Assembly (NCBI GenBank): GCA_949294195.1
Contig: CASFGK010000016.1
Span: 62,001-126,000 of the forward strand
DNA: 64,000 bases
DNA from: an uncultured Bacteroidales bacterium
Lineage (GTDB): Bacteria > Bacteroidota > Bacteroidia > Bacteroidales > UBA932
Reading direction: 5' to 3'
The notes below the pieces were generated by a model. It was not told the DNA's origin. It worked only from the letters and a program-made list of their open reading frames with translations, and did no database searches. The position numbers and the translations under genes are program-made. Position 1 is the stretch's first letter; each line of letters starts with the position of its first letter. Of the stretch, positions 27,074 through 36,418 are shown piece after piece.

Positions 27074-29359
27074 CTATTTATTTTCAAGTTTGATCACATG
27101 TGTCTTTCCATCATAGCATACCGCTTTTACGGCAGCTCCGTCAGCCGGAACGATCCTGCTGTCGCTGCGGATCATCCTGTCCCCTTCAAGGCGGGTCAGA
27201 GGCTCTCCTCCATAGAAACCGAAAATAAGAGTCTGGATCGACGTCCTGACTACCCAGTAGGTTTTCCCTCCGGCCTTGACCGCTTCCGGAAGGCCCTTGA
27301 TTGTTTCGTCGGAAGTGATGGTCTTCCACTGGGCCGGCCTGCGGCCCTGGAGATTGTACATTTCTATAGTATTGTCCTTATGGAGAATCATTACATTATA
27401 TTTCCTCGTGCCGTTGAAGTCATAGATGCCGGGACCGATAAGGATTTCCTTGCCGAGGTCGACAGGGAACGGATTCACGAAACGTCCGAGACGGTCTATC
27501 AGATAAAGCCGGCTGCCTGAAGCGAAAAGAATCTGGAGCTTGCCGTTTGCGAAATAATCCACAGTACCGGCACACCCGCAGATCGGGGACGAGAACGGCA
27601 CTCCCCAAATGCCTTTTCCATCCACCTCCTTGAGGCACAAGTACATGTTGTCCTGCTGATAGAAAAGATTCATCTTTCCTGTCCCGGAATTTTTCACTTC
27701 AAACGGGCCTTCCGGCACTGTCACCACAGTATCCCGCTCGAATACAGGAGCCCTGGTCTTCATCGCCGAAACCCTGAAAGCCTCTGCCCCGGCCTTTATA
27801 TTGCCATCCTTGTCTTTTGATATGCAGAACGATACCGGAACGTAGGAAAAACCTTCAGCCATTTCAGCCAGAGAGGAAGAGTAGAACGGCTTGAAGATGC
27901 CGGCAAGCGCCTCCGGATCTTCGGAAACGGAAAGGTAAGAGACCGAATACTTGCTCCCTGACGTAAAATCAGGCTGGACGGATGCCCCTTCGACAAAACT
28001 GTCCAGTGTATTTTCCGTGGCGCGTCCTTCAACATATTCGGAAACGGCATTCCTGCTGCCAACGATTATCCACCCGTCAATATATGTGAAATATTTCTCG
28101 TCAGGCAAGGAGAAGAACGGGCCGAATACGGCTGAGGCAAAGCCGCCATAAGGATATTCGCATAGCTTTGGAGAAGGGTCCTTTGCCGAAATCCGGCCTT
28201 CCCCACTGAAAACCTCGTCCGGATTCCTGTTTCCGATTTTCAGCAGAAGGACCTTCTCGACAGATTCTCCTGCCCTGAAAAACGCGGCGGCAACCTCCCT
28301 GACATCAAGAGATGAAGCCCACTGCACAGGAGAAATTCCGGTCTCTTTCCGCAACTGCCTGCGCAAAGTCTCTATTTTGCCCAGTCTTCCTGTCCCGTCA
28401 GCAAAAGCATCGACGGCAGAAACATACGCGGAAACGTCTGACAACGGAAGGCTGGAGAAGAAAATCGTATATGAAGGAAGCACAGACATCACATCCGGGC
28501 GTGCCGGCGAATACGACCTGAACACATTGCTGAAATCTTCGACTCCTGAAGTACAGGCAAATCCGCCGGAAAGCTTCAGACAGTCTTCTTCCGCTTCATC
28601 TATTGTGAAGCACGTCCATCCTGAAAACTTTTTCAGGAAATCGGCATAACCGTAAATGCTTCTGTCAGCGACGCAAGTGAAGAACTTGCCGATTTCCCCG
28701 CATGACATGTAGACATTGCCGCTACCATGACCTGACTTCAGGACACAGTCGGTAAAGCCGTCTGAGTCAAGGACAGAAATCCCTTTTCCGATATGCCTTT
28801 CAGAAGATCGAGGCTGGACATCCGATGAGGAAAGAAGCAGGATGTTCCTGCGGTAAAGATATGTATGCGGCTCAGCATGCTCAGAGCCGTCAAGCAGCAT
28901 GGTGGACAGCCCGGATGCCTCAGCTTGCGAGACCAGACGGCCAACATCATCTTCCGTATCTGCACCGGCCCTGCCGGCTTCGACAATCATAAGAGGGACA
29001 AGAGTCCCGTTGTAATGCAGAGAAAGAGCCGCCTTCGATGATTTCAACGATCCCAGACCTGACCTGGAAGCCTTGCGCAGGAACTGCTGCAACCTGCCGG
29101 ATTCACTCCCTCCCGCGAAATAATGGAAACAGCCTGCAGTATCCGCCAAGAGACTGCAGGCAGTTTTCAAATCAGGAAAACTGACCACCATTACAGCATC
29201 CGAAGGTACGGCGGCCAGAAGGCCGGTAGCGCTCTCCGAGGCGGCTGACTCCGCCCGGGTCTTTCCGGTTCCCGAATAAAGCAGGAATACGGCAACTGCC
29301 ACCAGTGCAGCCAGTCCTGCCAAAACCGCCACACAGGCAATGATGGTCTTTCTGTTCAT
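27074..29359 (-). CDS. Large membrane-anchored protein, function unknown
   Basis: The 761-residue protein has one N-terminal transmembrane helix (TIIACVAVLAGLAALVAVAVFLL) and an extracytoplasmic body. Residues 45-520 are a mixed alpha/beta region beginning LLAAVPSDAVMVVSF, which resembles the opening of DUF3352-like proteins. The last 200 residues have repeated beta-strand pairs (GKLQILFASGSRLYLID, YNVMILHKDNTIEMYN) that look like beta-propeller blades. No catalytic motif is visible. I use ATG 29359 (MNRKTIIACVA). It sits 11 bases after ridA and 49 before the acyl-CoA ligase gene. I do not recognise a named family for the full length. Confidence 0.7.
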   Translation of the reverse strand: MNRKTIIACVAVLAGLAALVAVAVFLLYSGTGKTRAESAASESATGLLAAVPSDAVMVVSFPDLKTACSLLADTAGCFHYFAGGSESGRLQQFLRKASRSGLGSLKSSKAALSLHYNGTLVPLMIVEAGRAGADTEDDVGRLVSQAEASGLSTMLLDGSEHAEPHTYLYRRNILLLSSSDVQPRSSERHIGKGISVLDSDGFTDCVLKSGHGSGNVYMSCGEIGKFFTCVADRSIYGYADFLKKFSGWTCFTIDEAEEDCLKLSGGFACTSGVEDFSNVFRSYSPARPDVMSVLPSYTIFFSSLPLSDVSAYVSAVDAFADGTGRLGKIETLRRQLRKETGISPVQWASSLDVREVAAAFFRAGESVEKVLLLKIGNRNPDEVFSGEGRISAKDPSPKLCEYPYGGFASAVFGPFFSLPDEKYFTYIDGWIIVGSRNAVSEYVEGRATENTLDSFVEGASVQPDFTSGSKYSVSYLSVSEDPEALAGIFKPFYSSSLAEMAEGFSYVPVSFCISKDKDGNIKAGAEAFRVSAMKTRAPVFERDTVVTVPEGPFEVKNSGTGKMNLFYQQDNMYLCLKEVDGKGIWGVPFSSPICGCAGTVDYFANGKLQILFASGSRLYLIDRLGRFVNPFPVDLGKEILIGPGIYDFNGTRKYNVMILHKDNTIEMYNLQGRRPAQWKTITSDETIKGLPEAVKAGGKTYWVVRTSIQTLIFGFYGGEPLTRLEGDRMIRSDSRIVPADGAAVKAVCYDGKTHVIKLENK

Positions 29360-29370
29360 GACACCGTATG

Positions 29371-29745
29371 CTAGCGGACAGCGATGGCCTCTATTTCGAT
29401 CTTGACACCCATCGGAAGTGCAGCCACCTGGAAGCATGCCCTTGCAGGCTTGTCACCCGTGAAGAATTCCGCATAGACTGCGTTGGCTGCCGCAAAATTG
29501 GCTATATCATCAAGGAGGACGGTAGTCTTGACCACATTGTCATAAGTCATCCCGGCAGCTTCAAGGATAGCCCCTATATTCTTGAGGGACTGCCTTGTCT
29601 GGTCCTCGATCTTCTCCGGCACAGAGCCGTCGGCGGGAACTACAGGAATCTGACCTGAAACATAAAGAGTACCGTTTACTTCAATAGCCTGTGAATATGG
29701 GCCTACTGCTTTAGGCGCATTCGGTGTTGCGATTACCTTTTTCAT
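29371..29745 (-). CDS. ridA: RidA family enamine/imine deaminase
   Basis: The 124-residue protein hydrolyses reactive enamines such as 2-aminoacrylate formed by PLP enzymes. Hallmarks are PNAPKAVGPYSQAIEV at the start, YVSGQIPV, and GDKPARACFQVAALP with the conserved arginine, then KIEIEAIA. It is the first gene of the leftward operon and has an excellent promoter upstream. Confidence 0.93.
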   Translation of the reverse strand: MKKVIATPNAPKAVGPYSQAIEVNGTLYVSGQIPVVPADGSVPEKIEDQTRQSLKNIGAILEAAGMTYDNVVKTTVLLDDIANFAAANAVYAEFFTGDKPARACFQVAALPMGVKIEIEAIAVR

Positions 29746-29769
29746 ATCAAATAATTTTTACCCAATCTG

Positions 29770-29800
29770 CAAAGATACTCATAATCCGTTTAAATTCAAA
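29770..29800 (-). promoter_or_regulatory. Bacteroidota promoter of the ridA operon
   Basis: On the minus strand TTTG (29797-29800), a 19-base spacer and TATCTTTG (29770-29777) match the consensus perfectly. The leader would be about 20-25 bases. Confidence 0.85.
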
Positions 29801-29838
29801 CAAGCAGTACCAGACTGACCGGCCAAATAACCATATAC

Positions 29839-29869
29839 AAAAATAACCTCATGACAATCATGAGGTTAT
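29839..29869 (-). terminator. Intrinsic terminator after tRNA-Arg
   Basis: ATAACCTCATGA (29843-29854) and TCATGAGGTTAT (29858-29869) form a perfect 12-base stem with a 3-base loop. On the minus strand a T-run follows. It closes the yceD-rpmF-tRNA-Arg unit. Confidence 0.88.
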
Positions 29870-29881
29870 CTGCCAATAAAG

Positions 29882-29953
29882 TAGTCCCGAGCAGAATCGA
29901 ACTGCTATCTAAAGTTTAGGAAACTTCCATTCTATCCGTTGAACTACGGGACC
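29882..29953 (-). tRNA. tRNA-Arg (anticodon CCT)
   Basis: The minus strand folds as a full cloverleaf. The acceptor arms are GGTCCCG and CGGGACT (with a G-U at the end), the anticodon loop is TTCCTAA with anticodon CCT for codon AGG, and the T-arm is AGCAG/CTGCT around TTCGATT. CCA is not encoded. It starts 29 bases after the rpmF stop with no separate promoter. Confidence 0.93.
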
Positions 29954-29982
29954 GGTTTTATCAGAAAAGAAGCCGGGTGGAA

Positions 29983-30165
29983 TTACTCAGCGTTCTTTAC
30001 AATGATCTGACGTCCCCTGTAGTACCCGCACTCAGGACAAACCCTGTGGTACATAACAGTAGCTCCGCAATTTGAGCAAGTAGCCAATGTAGGGACTACA
30101 GCCTTGTCATGTGTTCTTCTCTTGTCTCTTCTTGCCTTAGAGACCTTGTGTTTCGGATGTGCCAT
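29983..30165 (-). CDS. rpmF: 50S ribosomal protein L32
   Basis: The 60-residue protein begins MAHPKHKVSKARRDKRRTHD, the signature of L32, and carries a zinc ribbon with CSNC and CPEC. It lies 38 bases after the yceD-like gene, the usual bacterial order, and leads into tRNA-Arg. Confidence 0.97.
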   Translation of the reverse strand: MAHPKHKVSKARRDKRRTHDKAVVPTLATCSNCGATVMYHRVCPECGYYRGRQIIVKNAE

Positions 30166-30203
30166 TGTTTTATATTTTTATCATTTTATTTCAACTGTTC
30201 CCG

Positions 30204-30731
30204 TCAGCTTCTGAACATATCCTTCAAAGCTGAAAAAGGATTCTCTTCTCCCTGTCCGTCATTCTGACTTCCCTGATACCCAAGATGTCTGATAACTTCC
30301 GGATCACACCCGCCTTCTTCATGCACCCGCTGCACAGGCAGCGACAGACAGGCATAGTCATATATTATCTGTCCGAGGTCCAAATCCGTATCAGCTTCAG
30401 GAAGGAAAACGATCTCACGACCGTCCTCTTCTGCGGCAGAGGCCGCTCCGTCTCCGCTCCCGAACTTCACGCTGAACTTCCCGAGCGTGTCTACCGGAAC
30501 AGCCAGATCGCCGAGACACCTGTCGCACTCCACAGTAAGGCTACCATATATATGACAGTCAATCCCGATATAGTGTCCGGACTTTTCCACCTCGGCCTCG
30601 ACCTTGAGATCCGCATCCAGAATGTCAGAATTACTGAACTCTTCAAAGAACTCCCTGCCTGCAGTCCAACGGTAAACCGTCTTATCTGAGGCCAATCCAT
30701 TCAGAGGTATCAAAAAATCCGTATTTTCCAT
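30204..30731 (-). CDS. DUF177/YceD family protein
   Basis: The 175-residue protein is the common upstream partner of rpmF. It has the family core HIYGSLTVECDRCLGDLAVPVD near residue 75, with two cysteines of a CxRC-type motif (CDRC), and a following YDYACLSLPVQRVHE segment. In E. coli YceD is linked to 23S rRNA accumulation; its exact role remains unclear. I chose ATG 30731 (MENTDFLIPLNG), because a longer frame would include its own promoter. Confidence 0.85.
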   Translation of the reverse strand: MENTDFLIPLNGLASDKTVYRWTAGREFFEEFSNSDILDADLKVEAEVEKSGHYIGIDCHIYGSLTVECDRCLGDLAVPVDTLGKFSVKFGSGDGAASAAEEDGREIVFLPEADTDLDLGQIIYDYACLSLPVQRVHEEGGCDPEVIRHLGYQGSQNDGQGEENPFSALKDMFRS

Positions 30732-30755
30732 AACCTTCAAATAGATTTGAGCGTG

Positions 30756-30785
30756 CAAAGGTAAGAAAAAAATCCGGAATATCAA
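30756..30785 (-). promoter_or_regulatory. Promoter of the yceD-rpmF-tRNA-Arg unit
   Basis: On the minus strand TACCTTTG (30756-30763) matches TAnnTTTG, with TTG 19 bases upstream (30783-30785). That -33 element overlaps the stop codon of typA. Confidence 0.65.
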
Positions 30786-32584
30786 TCCAAATCGTTACTT
30801 TTTCTTTTCCTTTCTATTTCATCAAGAATTATTTTCCTGATTCTCATAGACTTAGGTGTAACCTCCACCAATTCGTCTTCCTGTATATACTCCAGAGCCT
30901 CTTCAAGAGAGAATACAATCGGTGGCGGAAGCATCACTTTGTCGTCGCTTCCCGACGCACGCATATTGGTCAGCTTTTTTGTCTTGCAGATATTAATATT
31001 GAGATCCCTTTCCCTGGTATGCTCTCCCACTACCTGCCCTGCATAGATCTCGTCTCCGGGATTCACGAAGAAACGTCCGCGGTCCTGGAGCTTGTCCATT
31101 GAATATGCGACCGCGACTCCAGTCTCAAGTGAAACAAGCGAACCGTTGGTCCTGCGCTCGATATCACCCTTGTACGGTTCATAATCCTTGAACCTGTGAG
31201 CGACTACGGCCTCTCCCTGCGTTGCGGTCAGAAGGTTGCTTCTGAGTCCCATCAGACCTCTGGCCGGAATATCGAAGTCAAGGTGTGTCCTGTCTCCCTT
31301 GTTGTCCATTCTCAGCAGGGCGCCCTTGCGGCGTGTTGTGATCTCGATGGCTTTCCCGACAAATTCCTCGGGCACCTCTATGGTAAGGCTTTCAATAGGC
31401 TCGCAACGTACTCCGTTGATAGTCTTGTCCAGCACTTTAGGCTGGCCCACCTGTAGCTCGAAGCCTTCCCTTCTCATTGTCTCGATAAGGACGGAAAGGT
31501 GAAGTACTCCCCTGCCGTATACAATGAACGAATCGGCATTCGGACCGGGTTTCACACGGAGGGCAAGGTTCTTCTCCAGCTCCTTCTCAAGCCTTTCCTT
31601 CAGATGACGGGAAGTGACGAACTTGCCTTCACGGCCGAAAAACGGTGAATTGTTGATGCAGAAAAGCATGCTCATGGTAGGCTCGTCTACAGAAATCGGA
31701 GGAAGCGGCTCGGGATTCTCGAAGTCCGCTACGGTATCACCGATCTCGAACCCTTCAAGACCTACCACGGCACAGATGTCCCCGCACTGTACGCTGTCCA
31801 CCTTGGTCTTTCCGAGTCCTTCATACACCATCAGTTCCTTTATCTTCTGCTTCTCGATGATGTCATATCTCTTGCACAGGCTGATATTCATTCCCGCTTT
31901 CAGCTCGCCTCTTGTAACTCTTCCGATGGCAATCCTGCCTACATATGGAGAATATTCCAGGGATGAAATCAGCATCTGAGGGGTTCCCGGATTATGTTCC
32001 GGAGCCGGAATCACTTCAAGTATGGTATCCAGCAGAGGAGTGATATCGGAAGTCGGTTTCCTCCAGTCCAGAGACATCCATCCCTGCTTCGCACTTCCGT
32101 ACACGGTCTTGAAATCAAGCTGGTCTTCAGTTGCGTTCAGAGAGAACATCAGGTCAAAGACTTCCTCCTGCACTTCGTCCGGACGACAGTTCTGCTTATC
32201 CACCTTATTGATGACTACGATAGGTTTCTTTCCCATCTCGATGGCCTTCTGGAGGACGAAACGGGTCTGCGGCATGCAGCCTTCGAACGCATCCACCAGA
32301 AGAAGCACTCCGTCAGCCATGTTCAGCACCCTTTCTACCTCACCGCCGAAATCGCTATGGCCCGGAGTATCTATAATATTGATTTTTACGCCTTTATAAG
32401 GAACAGACACATTCTTTGCAAGAATGGTTATACCGCGTTCCCTTTCCAGATCGTTGTTGTCAAGGATCAGCTCTCCCAGCTTTTCCTGTTCCCTCGCCTT
32501 GGTAGCCTGATAGATCATCCTGTCCACCAGAGTGGTCTTTCCGTGGTCCACATGGGCGATAATGGCAATGTTTCTTATTTCCAT
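30782..32584 (-). CDS. typA: Translational GTPase TypA/BipA
   Basis: The 600-residue GTPase binds the ribosome and helps assembly and stress growth. The G domain motifs are AHVDHGKTT, DTPGHSDFGGEV and VINKVDK. Domains II, III and V follow, and the BipA-specific C-terminal domain ends near DEIERKRKSNDLD. I use ATG 32584 (MEIRNIAIIAHVDHG), since an upstream TTG adds only three residues. A minus-strand -7 element lies 66 bases upstream. The gene is divergent from the PH-domain pair. Confidence 0.95.
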   Translation of the reverse strand: MEIRNIAIIAHVDHGKTTLVDRMIYQATKAREQEKLGELILDNNDLERERGITILAKNVSVPYKGVKINIIDTPGHSDFGGEVERVLNMADGVLLLVDAFEGCMPQTRFVLQKAIEMGKKPIVVINKVDKQNCRPDEVQEEVFDLMFSLNATEDQLDFKTVYGSAKQGWMSLDWRKPTSDITPLLDTILEVIPAPEHNPGTPQMLISSLEYSPYVGRIAIGRVTRGELKAGMNISLCKRYDIIEKQKIKELMVYEGLGKTKVDSVQCGDICAVVGLEGFEIGDTVADFENPEPLPPISVDEPTMSMLFCINNSPFFGREGKFVTSRHLKERLEKELEKNLALRVKPGPNADSFIVYGRGVLHLSVLIETMRREGFELQVGQPKVLDKTINGVRCEPIESLTIEVPEEFVGKAIEITTRRKGALLRMDNKGDRTHLDFDIPARGLMGLRSNLLTATQGEAVVAHRFKDYEPYKGDIERRTNGSLVSLETGVAVAYSMDKLQDRGRFFVNPGDEIYAGQVVGEHTRERDLNINICKTKKLTNMRASGSDDKVMLPPPIVFSLEEALEYIQEDELVEVTPKSMRIRKIILDEIERKRKSNDLD

Positions 32585-32649
32585 ATGTTTCAATTATTTC
32601 CTAATATGTCACGGAAGCCCCGGAAACGGAGACTTCCGGTAACGGGCTG

Positions 32650-32657
32650 CAAAATTA
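32650..32657 (-). promoter_or_regulatory. -7 element for typA
   Basis: On the minus strand TAATTTTG matches TAnnTTTG, about 66 bases before the typA start. No convincing -33 match lies at the standard spacing. Confidence 0.5.
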
Positions 32658-32664
32658 GACAAAA

Positions 32665-32699
32665 TTTGAATATACGGAAGCCGTTTTTTTATATTTTTG
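32665..32699 (+). promoter_or_regulatory. Promoter of the PH-domain gene pair
   Basis: TATTTTTG at 32692-32699 matches TAnnTTTG. TTTG at 32665-32668 is 23 bases upstream, longer than the usual 19. The leader would be about 30 bases. Confidence 0.55.
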
Positions 32700-32737
32700 C
32701 GACCGGAGAAAAGTCAATCACTTACAGCGGAAACAGT

Positions 32738-33253
32738 ATGACAAACAGGCAATGTAATCCGGAGAATATTGACAGGGTGGAAAATCTCACCTATATGCCT
32801 CTGGAAAGGAACTATCTCAAGGTCATGTTCTTAAAGACGTGTTCGGTCTATGTCTGCATGATGCTTTTCCCGCTTTTCCTGCTTCTCGCAGAAGGACTCG
32901 ACTGCAAAGGGACAATACTCGTCTGCGCTGAATCCGTGCTGCTTACGGCTGCAGTCCTGAATCTGTCTCTGCTTCCGCGGTCCTTTTCCAATAAAGGTTT
33001 TGCCCTCCGGGAGCATGACATCACCTACCGCTCCGGTATAGTCTTCCGGTCGTCCGTCACTATCCCGTTCTGTAAAATACAGCAGGTAAGTATCGGACAG
33101 AATCCATTCCCACGCATCTTCGGTCTCTATACCGTAGATATAGTCAACGGGGCACAGTTTCTGGCGGGGACTGCAATTCCCGGCCTGACGGAGGAAAAGG
33201 CGGAAGAGATCAAGGCATTCATAATCGAGAGGACAAAAAATGGAAACGACTGA
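32738..33253 (+). CDS. Membrane protein with bacterial PH domain (YdbS-like)
   Basis: The 171-residue protein has two transmembrane helices (about residues 33-52 and 58-82) followed by a bPH_2 domain (ITYRSGIVFRSSVTIPFCKIQQVSI). The real start is ATG 32738; the open frame extends far upstream only because it runs opposite typA. It overlaps the next gene by 14 bases. In Bacillus the related ydbS-ydbT pair is linked to resistance to some antimicrobial compounds; the molecular role is not settled. Confidence 0.8.
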   Translation: MTNRQCNPENIDRVENLTYMPLERNYLKVMFLKTCSVYVCMMLFPLFLLLAEGLDCKGTILVCAESVLLTAAVLNLSLLPRSFSNKGFALREHDITYRSGIVFRSSVTIPFCKIQQVSIGQNPFPRIFGLYTVDIVNGAQFLAGTAIPGLTEEKAEEIKAFIIERTKNGND

Positions 33254-34745
33254 CTTCTCCCGCCCCAGGAGGATGAGCAAAAGCGCATACGTGGTCTTTT
33301 TCGTCAAGGACCTGCTGAGTTATGCCGGTTTTATCTTCCTTGCCGTCATCTTTAATTTAAATGCCGTAGAGAGGTCTCCCCTTCTGACAATATTCGAGCG
33401 GATACTGCTTGTAGCGGCAGGATGCATCGTCCTGGCCGCCGCGACTTCATTTGTCCGCTATTATTTCAGGAAGTATTACGTGGAAAACGGCAGTCTGATT
33501 TTCATTCACGGACTTTTCCATAAGGAAACGACAAGCATACCGTTGGAAAAGATACACACTCTGCGCACAAGACGGGATTTCATCTACCGGCTTATGGACA
33601 TGCGCAGCGTGTCATTCGACACTCTGGCGATGAAATCGGCAGAAATAGAGCTGATCCTGGATGACACGGACTGGAACGCACTGCTGAATCTGGTGGAGAC
33701 GCAGGAACAGAAGCCGGAAGACAAAGGACGGGAAGCAGGGAAAGCAGATGCCGACAAGCTGGCTTTCAGCAATATGAATCTGATAAAAGGAGTGTTCTGC
33801 CAGAATCACCTGCAGGGCATGGTAGTCCTCCTCGGTATTCTGGCGGCAATACTTGACAGGATCACTGCCGTAAATGACAACGCCATGGACTTTCTGATAG
33901 GCTATGCCGATGCCTGTACCCGGGGGCTGTCGGTCCCGGCAATAATGTATATTGCAGCCCTCATAGCTCTGTATATGGTCATCATGCTGCTGTGGATAGG
34001 CAAGGCGTTCCTGCGCTATGCAAACATGGAAGTGAGGCTGGACCGGGAGCAGCTGGCTTTCGAGAGCGGCCTGATAACACGCAAAAGCAGCCGGTTCCCG
34101 TACGGTAAAATCTGCACGGTCTATGTGAAGCGGAATTTCCTGGAAAAGCTGACGGGATGCAGCACCATAAGGATGATACAGGCAGAGAACGCCACCGACG
34201 AACAGAATGGCAGCGATGTAAGAATCTACGGGACCGACCGTTCCGGAACTTTTCTGGACTGGTGGCTCGGCAAGGACTACGCTTCTTCCGGCACAGTCCT
34301 CTCCGCACAGTCCGGCTACGGGATGACCTTCCATGCTATGAGGTTCGACATACCTGTTATTCTGGCGGCAGCTGCAGTGCTGGCATACTTCGGTCTGTAT
34401 GTATGGCTCGCAGTGCCTGCGGCATATCTGGCGCTCTCCCTGGCCAAAGGGCTCATGGCCGTACACAGGAGCCGTATCACGCTGAAAGACGATTATCTGG
34501 AAATCAATACCGGAAGGTTTGCAGATACCGTCAATTATATCAAATACAGCAACATAGAAGTGGTACGGCTTGTCTCGACACCTTTTACCGCATCGTCAGG
34601 ACGCGTCCGGCTTTCCATTTCCACCAACGGCACTTTCTTTACCGTCAGAAGCCTGAAGGCGGAAGATGCCGGAGAGATATACGAATATCTGCTCTACCGC
34701 TGCGAAGAAAATATGCATACCGGCAAAGGCCAAAATCACTTCTGA
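33240..34745 (+). CDS. Membrane protein with repeated bacterial PH domains (YdbT-like)
   Basis: The 501-residue protein has at least five hydrophobic helices, in pairs near residues 20-70, 190-270 and 365-400. Each pair is followed by a bPH_2-like beta domain, for example [39 protein letters not shown] and [20 protein letters not shown]. Three TM-PH units in one chain is the layout of YdbT. It overlaps the shorter PH-domain gene by 14 bases, so the two proteins are likely partners. Confidence 0.8.
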   Translation: METTDFSRPRRMSKSAYVVFFVKDLLSYAGFIFLAVIFNLNAVERSPLLTIFERILLVAAGCIVLAAATSFVRYYFRKYYVENGSLIFIHGLFHKETTSIPLEKIHTLRTRRDFIYRLMDMRSVSFDTLAMKSAEIELILDDTDWNALLNLVETQEQKPEDKGREAGKADADKLAFSNMNLIKGVFCQNHLQGMVVLLGILAAILDRITAVNDNAMDFLIGYADACTRGLSVPAIMYIAALIALYMVIMLLWIGKAFLRYANMEVRLDREQLAFESGLITRKSSRFPYGKICTVYVKRNFLEKLTGCSTIRMIQAENATDEQNGSDVRIYGTDRSGTFLDWWLGKDYASSGTVLSAQSGYGMTFHAMRFDIPVILAAAAVLAYFGLYVWLAVPAAYLALSLAKGLMAVHRSRITLKDDYLEINTGRFADTVNYIKYSNIEVVRLVSTPFTASSGRVRLSISTNGTFFTVRSLKAEDAGEIYEYLLYRCEENMHTGKGQNHF

Positions 34746-34746
34746 A

Positions 34747-34777
34747 TTTGCGGATTGGAAACAGTTTCTTATTTTTG
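34747..34777 (+). promoter_or_regulatory. Bacteroidota promoter of guaA
   Basis: TTTG (34747-34750), a 19-base spacer and TATTTTTG (34770-34777) match the consensus exactly. The -7 element ends 18 bases before ATG 34796. Confidence 0.85.
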
Positions 34778-34795
34778 CAACAAAATTTCCGGAAA

Positions 34796-36418
34796 ATGAC
34801 AGAAAAAATAATCATCCTGGATTTCGGTTCCCAGGTCACCCAGCTGATAGGAAGGCGGTTAAGGGAACTGAATGTCTACTGTGAAATCTATCCATTCAAC
34901 AAGATTCCGGCGCTGGATGAAAGCGTCAAAGGCGTGATACTTTCCGGCAGTCCGTTCTCGGTAAGGGACGAAAAGGCCCCCAAGGCGGACCTGTCAGGGA
35001 TCAAAGGCAGGCTTCCTCTTCTGGGAATCTGCTATGGGGCACAGTTTCTTGCATACAAATACGGCGGTGATGTGAATGCATCCATCGCACGGGAGTACGG
35101 CAGGGCGATGCTGGACGTGACCGTGCCTGACTCCCCTCTCCTTAAAGGGGTAGCGGTCCATTCCCAGGTATGGATGTCACACGGCGACACTATCGCAAGA
35201 CTTCCTGAAAACGGAGAGGTCATCGCATCCACGGCAGACGTGACAAACGCCGCATACCATATTAAAGGTGAAGAAACATACGCAGTACAGTTCCATCCGG
35301 AAGTGTACCACACGGCTGAAGGAAGCAGGATCCTTGCGAACTTCGCTCTCGGAATCTGCGGATGCAAGGGAGACTGGACTCCGGCATCTTTCATTGACAC
35401 CACCATCGCAGAGCTGCGGGAAAGGCTCGGGGACGACAAGGTGATTCTCGGGCTGAGCGGAGGAGTGGACTCTACCGTAGCGGCAGTACTGCTCCACAAG
35501 GCCATAGGAGGCAACCTCACATGTATCTTCGTAAATAACGGGCTGCTCCGCAAGAACGAGTTCGAGGATGTGCTTGCATCTTACAAGGACATGGGACTCA
35601 ATGTCATAGGAGCAGACGCTTCCGCTGCCTTCATCAAGGGACTGGCAGGAGTGACCGAACCTGAACAGAAGAGGAAAATCATAGGCAGGCTGTTCATCGA
35701 GACATTCGACCAGTATGCACACAAGATAGAAAATGCAAAGTGGCTTGCACAGGGCACCATCTACCCTGATGTCATCGAGTCGGCATCGGTCAACGGACCG
35801 TCATCCACCATCAAGTCTCACCACAATGTAGGCGGACTTCCGGAAAAGATGAACCTGAAGGTCGTAGAGCCGCTGCGCTCTCTGTTCAAGGATGAGGTAC
35901 GCCGCGTAGGCCGTGCCCTGGGCATCAAGGACGAACTGATCGGAAGGCATCCGTTCCCCGGACCTTCGCTCGGCATCAGGATTCTGGGGGATGTGACAGA
36001 AGAAAAGCTCCGTATGCTCCGTGAAGCCGACGATATCTTCATCCGCGGACTCAGGGAATACAGGCTGGAAGGCAACAGGGCAGCGATAGAATCACTTGCA
36101 GGTCCCGGAGCCACCGAGGTCAGGTCGGCATCCGACCCTACGATGACTGCGGCGACCCTGTATGACGCCATCTGGCAGGCCGGGACCATACTCCTTCCTG
36201 TGCGCAGCGTCGGAGTCATGGGTGACGAAAGGACTTACGAGAATACGGTCGCACTGCGTGCCGTAATTTCCACGGACGGAATGACAGCAGACTGGGTGCA
36301 TCTCCCGTATGATTTCCTCGCCAAAGTCAGCAACGACATCATAAACAAAGTGCGCGGGGTGAACAGAGTCGTATATGACGTAAGTTCAAAACCGCCTGCA
36401 ACCATAGAGTGGGAATAA
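34796..36418 (+). CDS. guaA: GMP synthase (glutamine-hydrolysing)
   Basis: The 540-residue enzyme aminates XMP to GMP. The N-terminal glutamine amidotransferase has Cys79 in GICYGAQ and the His/Glu pair in VQFHPEVYH. The ATP pyrophosphatase domain has the PP-loop [13 protein letters not shown] near residue 216, and the C-terminal domain ends in [18 protein letters not shown]. About 32 residues (423-454, [10 protein letters not shown] to DPTMTAAT) sit between REY and LYDAIWQAG, where other GuaA proteins have only one or two residues; this explains the length above the usual 505-525. I use ATG 34796, just after a perfect promoter; the frame upstream overlaps the PH gene and is not used. Confidence 0.95.
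   Translation: MTEKIIILDFGSQVTQLIGRRLRELNVYCEIYPFNKIPALDESVKGVILSGSPFSVRDEKAPKADLSGIKGRLPLLGICYGAQFLAYKYGGDVNASIAREYGRAMLDVTVPDSPLLKGVAVHSQVWMSHGDTIARLPENGEVIASTADVTNAAYHIKGEETYAVQFHPEVYHTAEGSRILANFALGICGCKGDWTPASFIDTTIAELRERLGDDKVILGLSGGVDSTVAAVLLHKAIGGNLTCIFVNNGLLRKNEFEDVLASYKDMGLNVIGADASAAFIKGLAGVTEPEQKRKIIGRLFIETFDQYAHKIENAKWLAQGTIYPDVIESASVNGPSSTIKSHHNVGGLPEKMNLKVVEPLRSLFKDEVRRVGRALGIKDELIGRHPFPGPSLGIRILGDVTEEKLRMLREADDIFIRGLREYRLEGNRAAIESLAGPGATEVRSASDPTMTAATLYDAIWQAGTILLPVRSVGVMGDERTYENTVALRAVISTDGMTADWVHLPYDFLAKVSNDIINKVRGVNRVVYDVSSKPPATIEWE

Noticed and set aside
31994-32737. Long N-terminal extension of the first PH-domain gene
   Set aside because: It is antisense to typA, and a promoter at 32665-32699 precedes ATG 32738.
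34157-34795. Long N-terminal extension of the guaA reading frame
   Set aside because: It runs out of frame through the PH-domain gene, and a perfect promoter at 34747-34777 directly precedes the ATG at 34796, which matches the family N-terminus.
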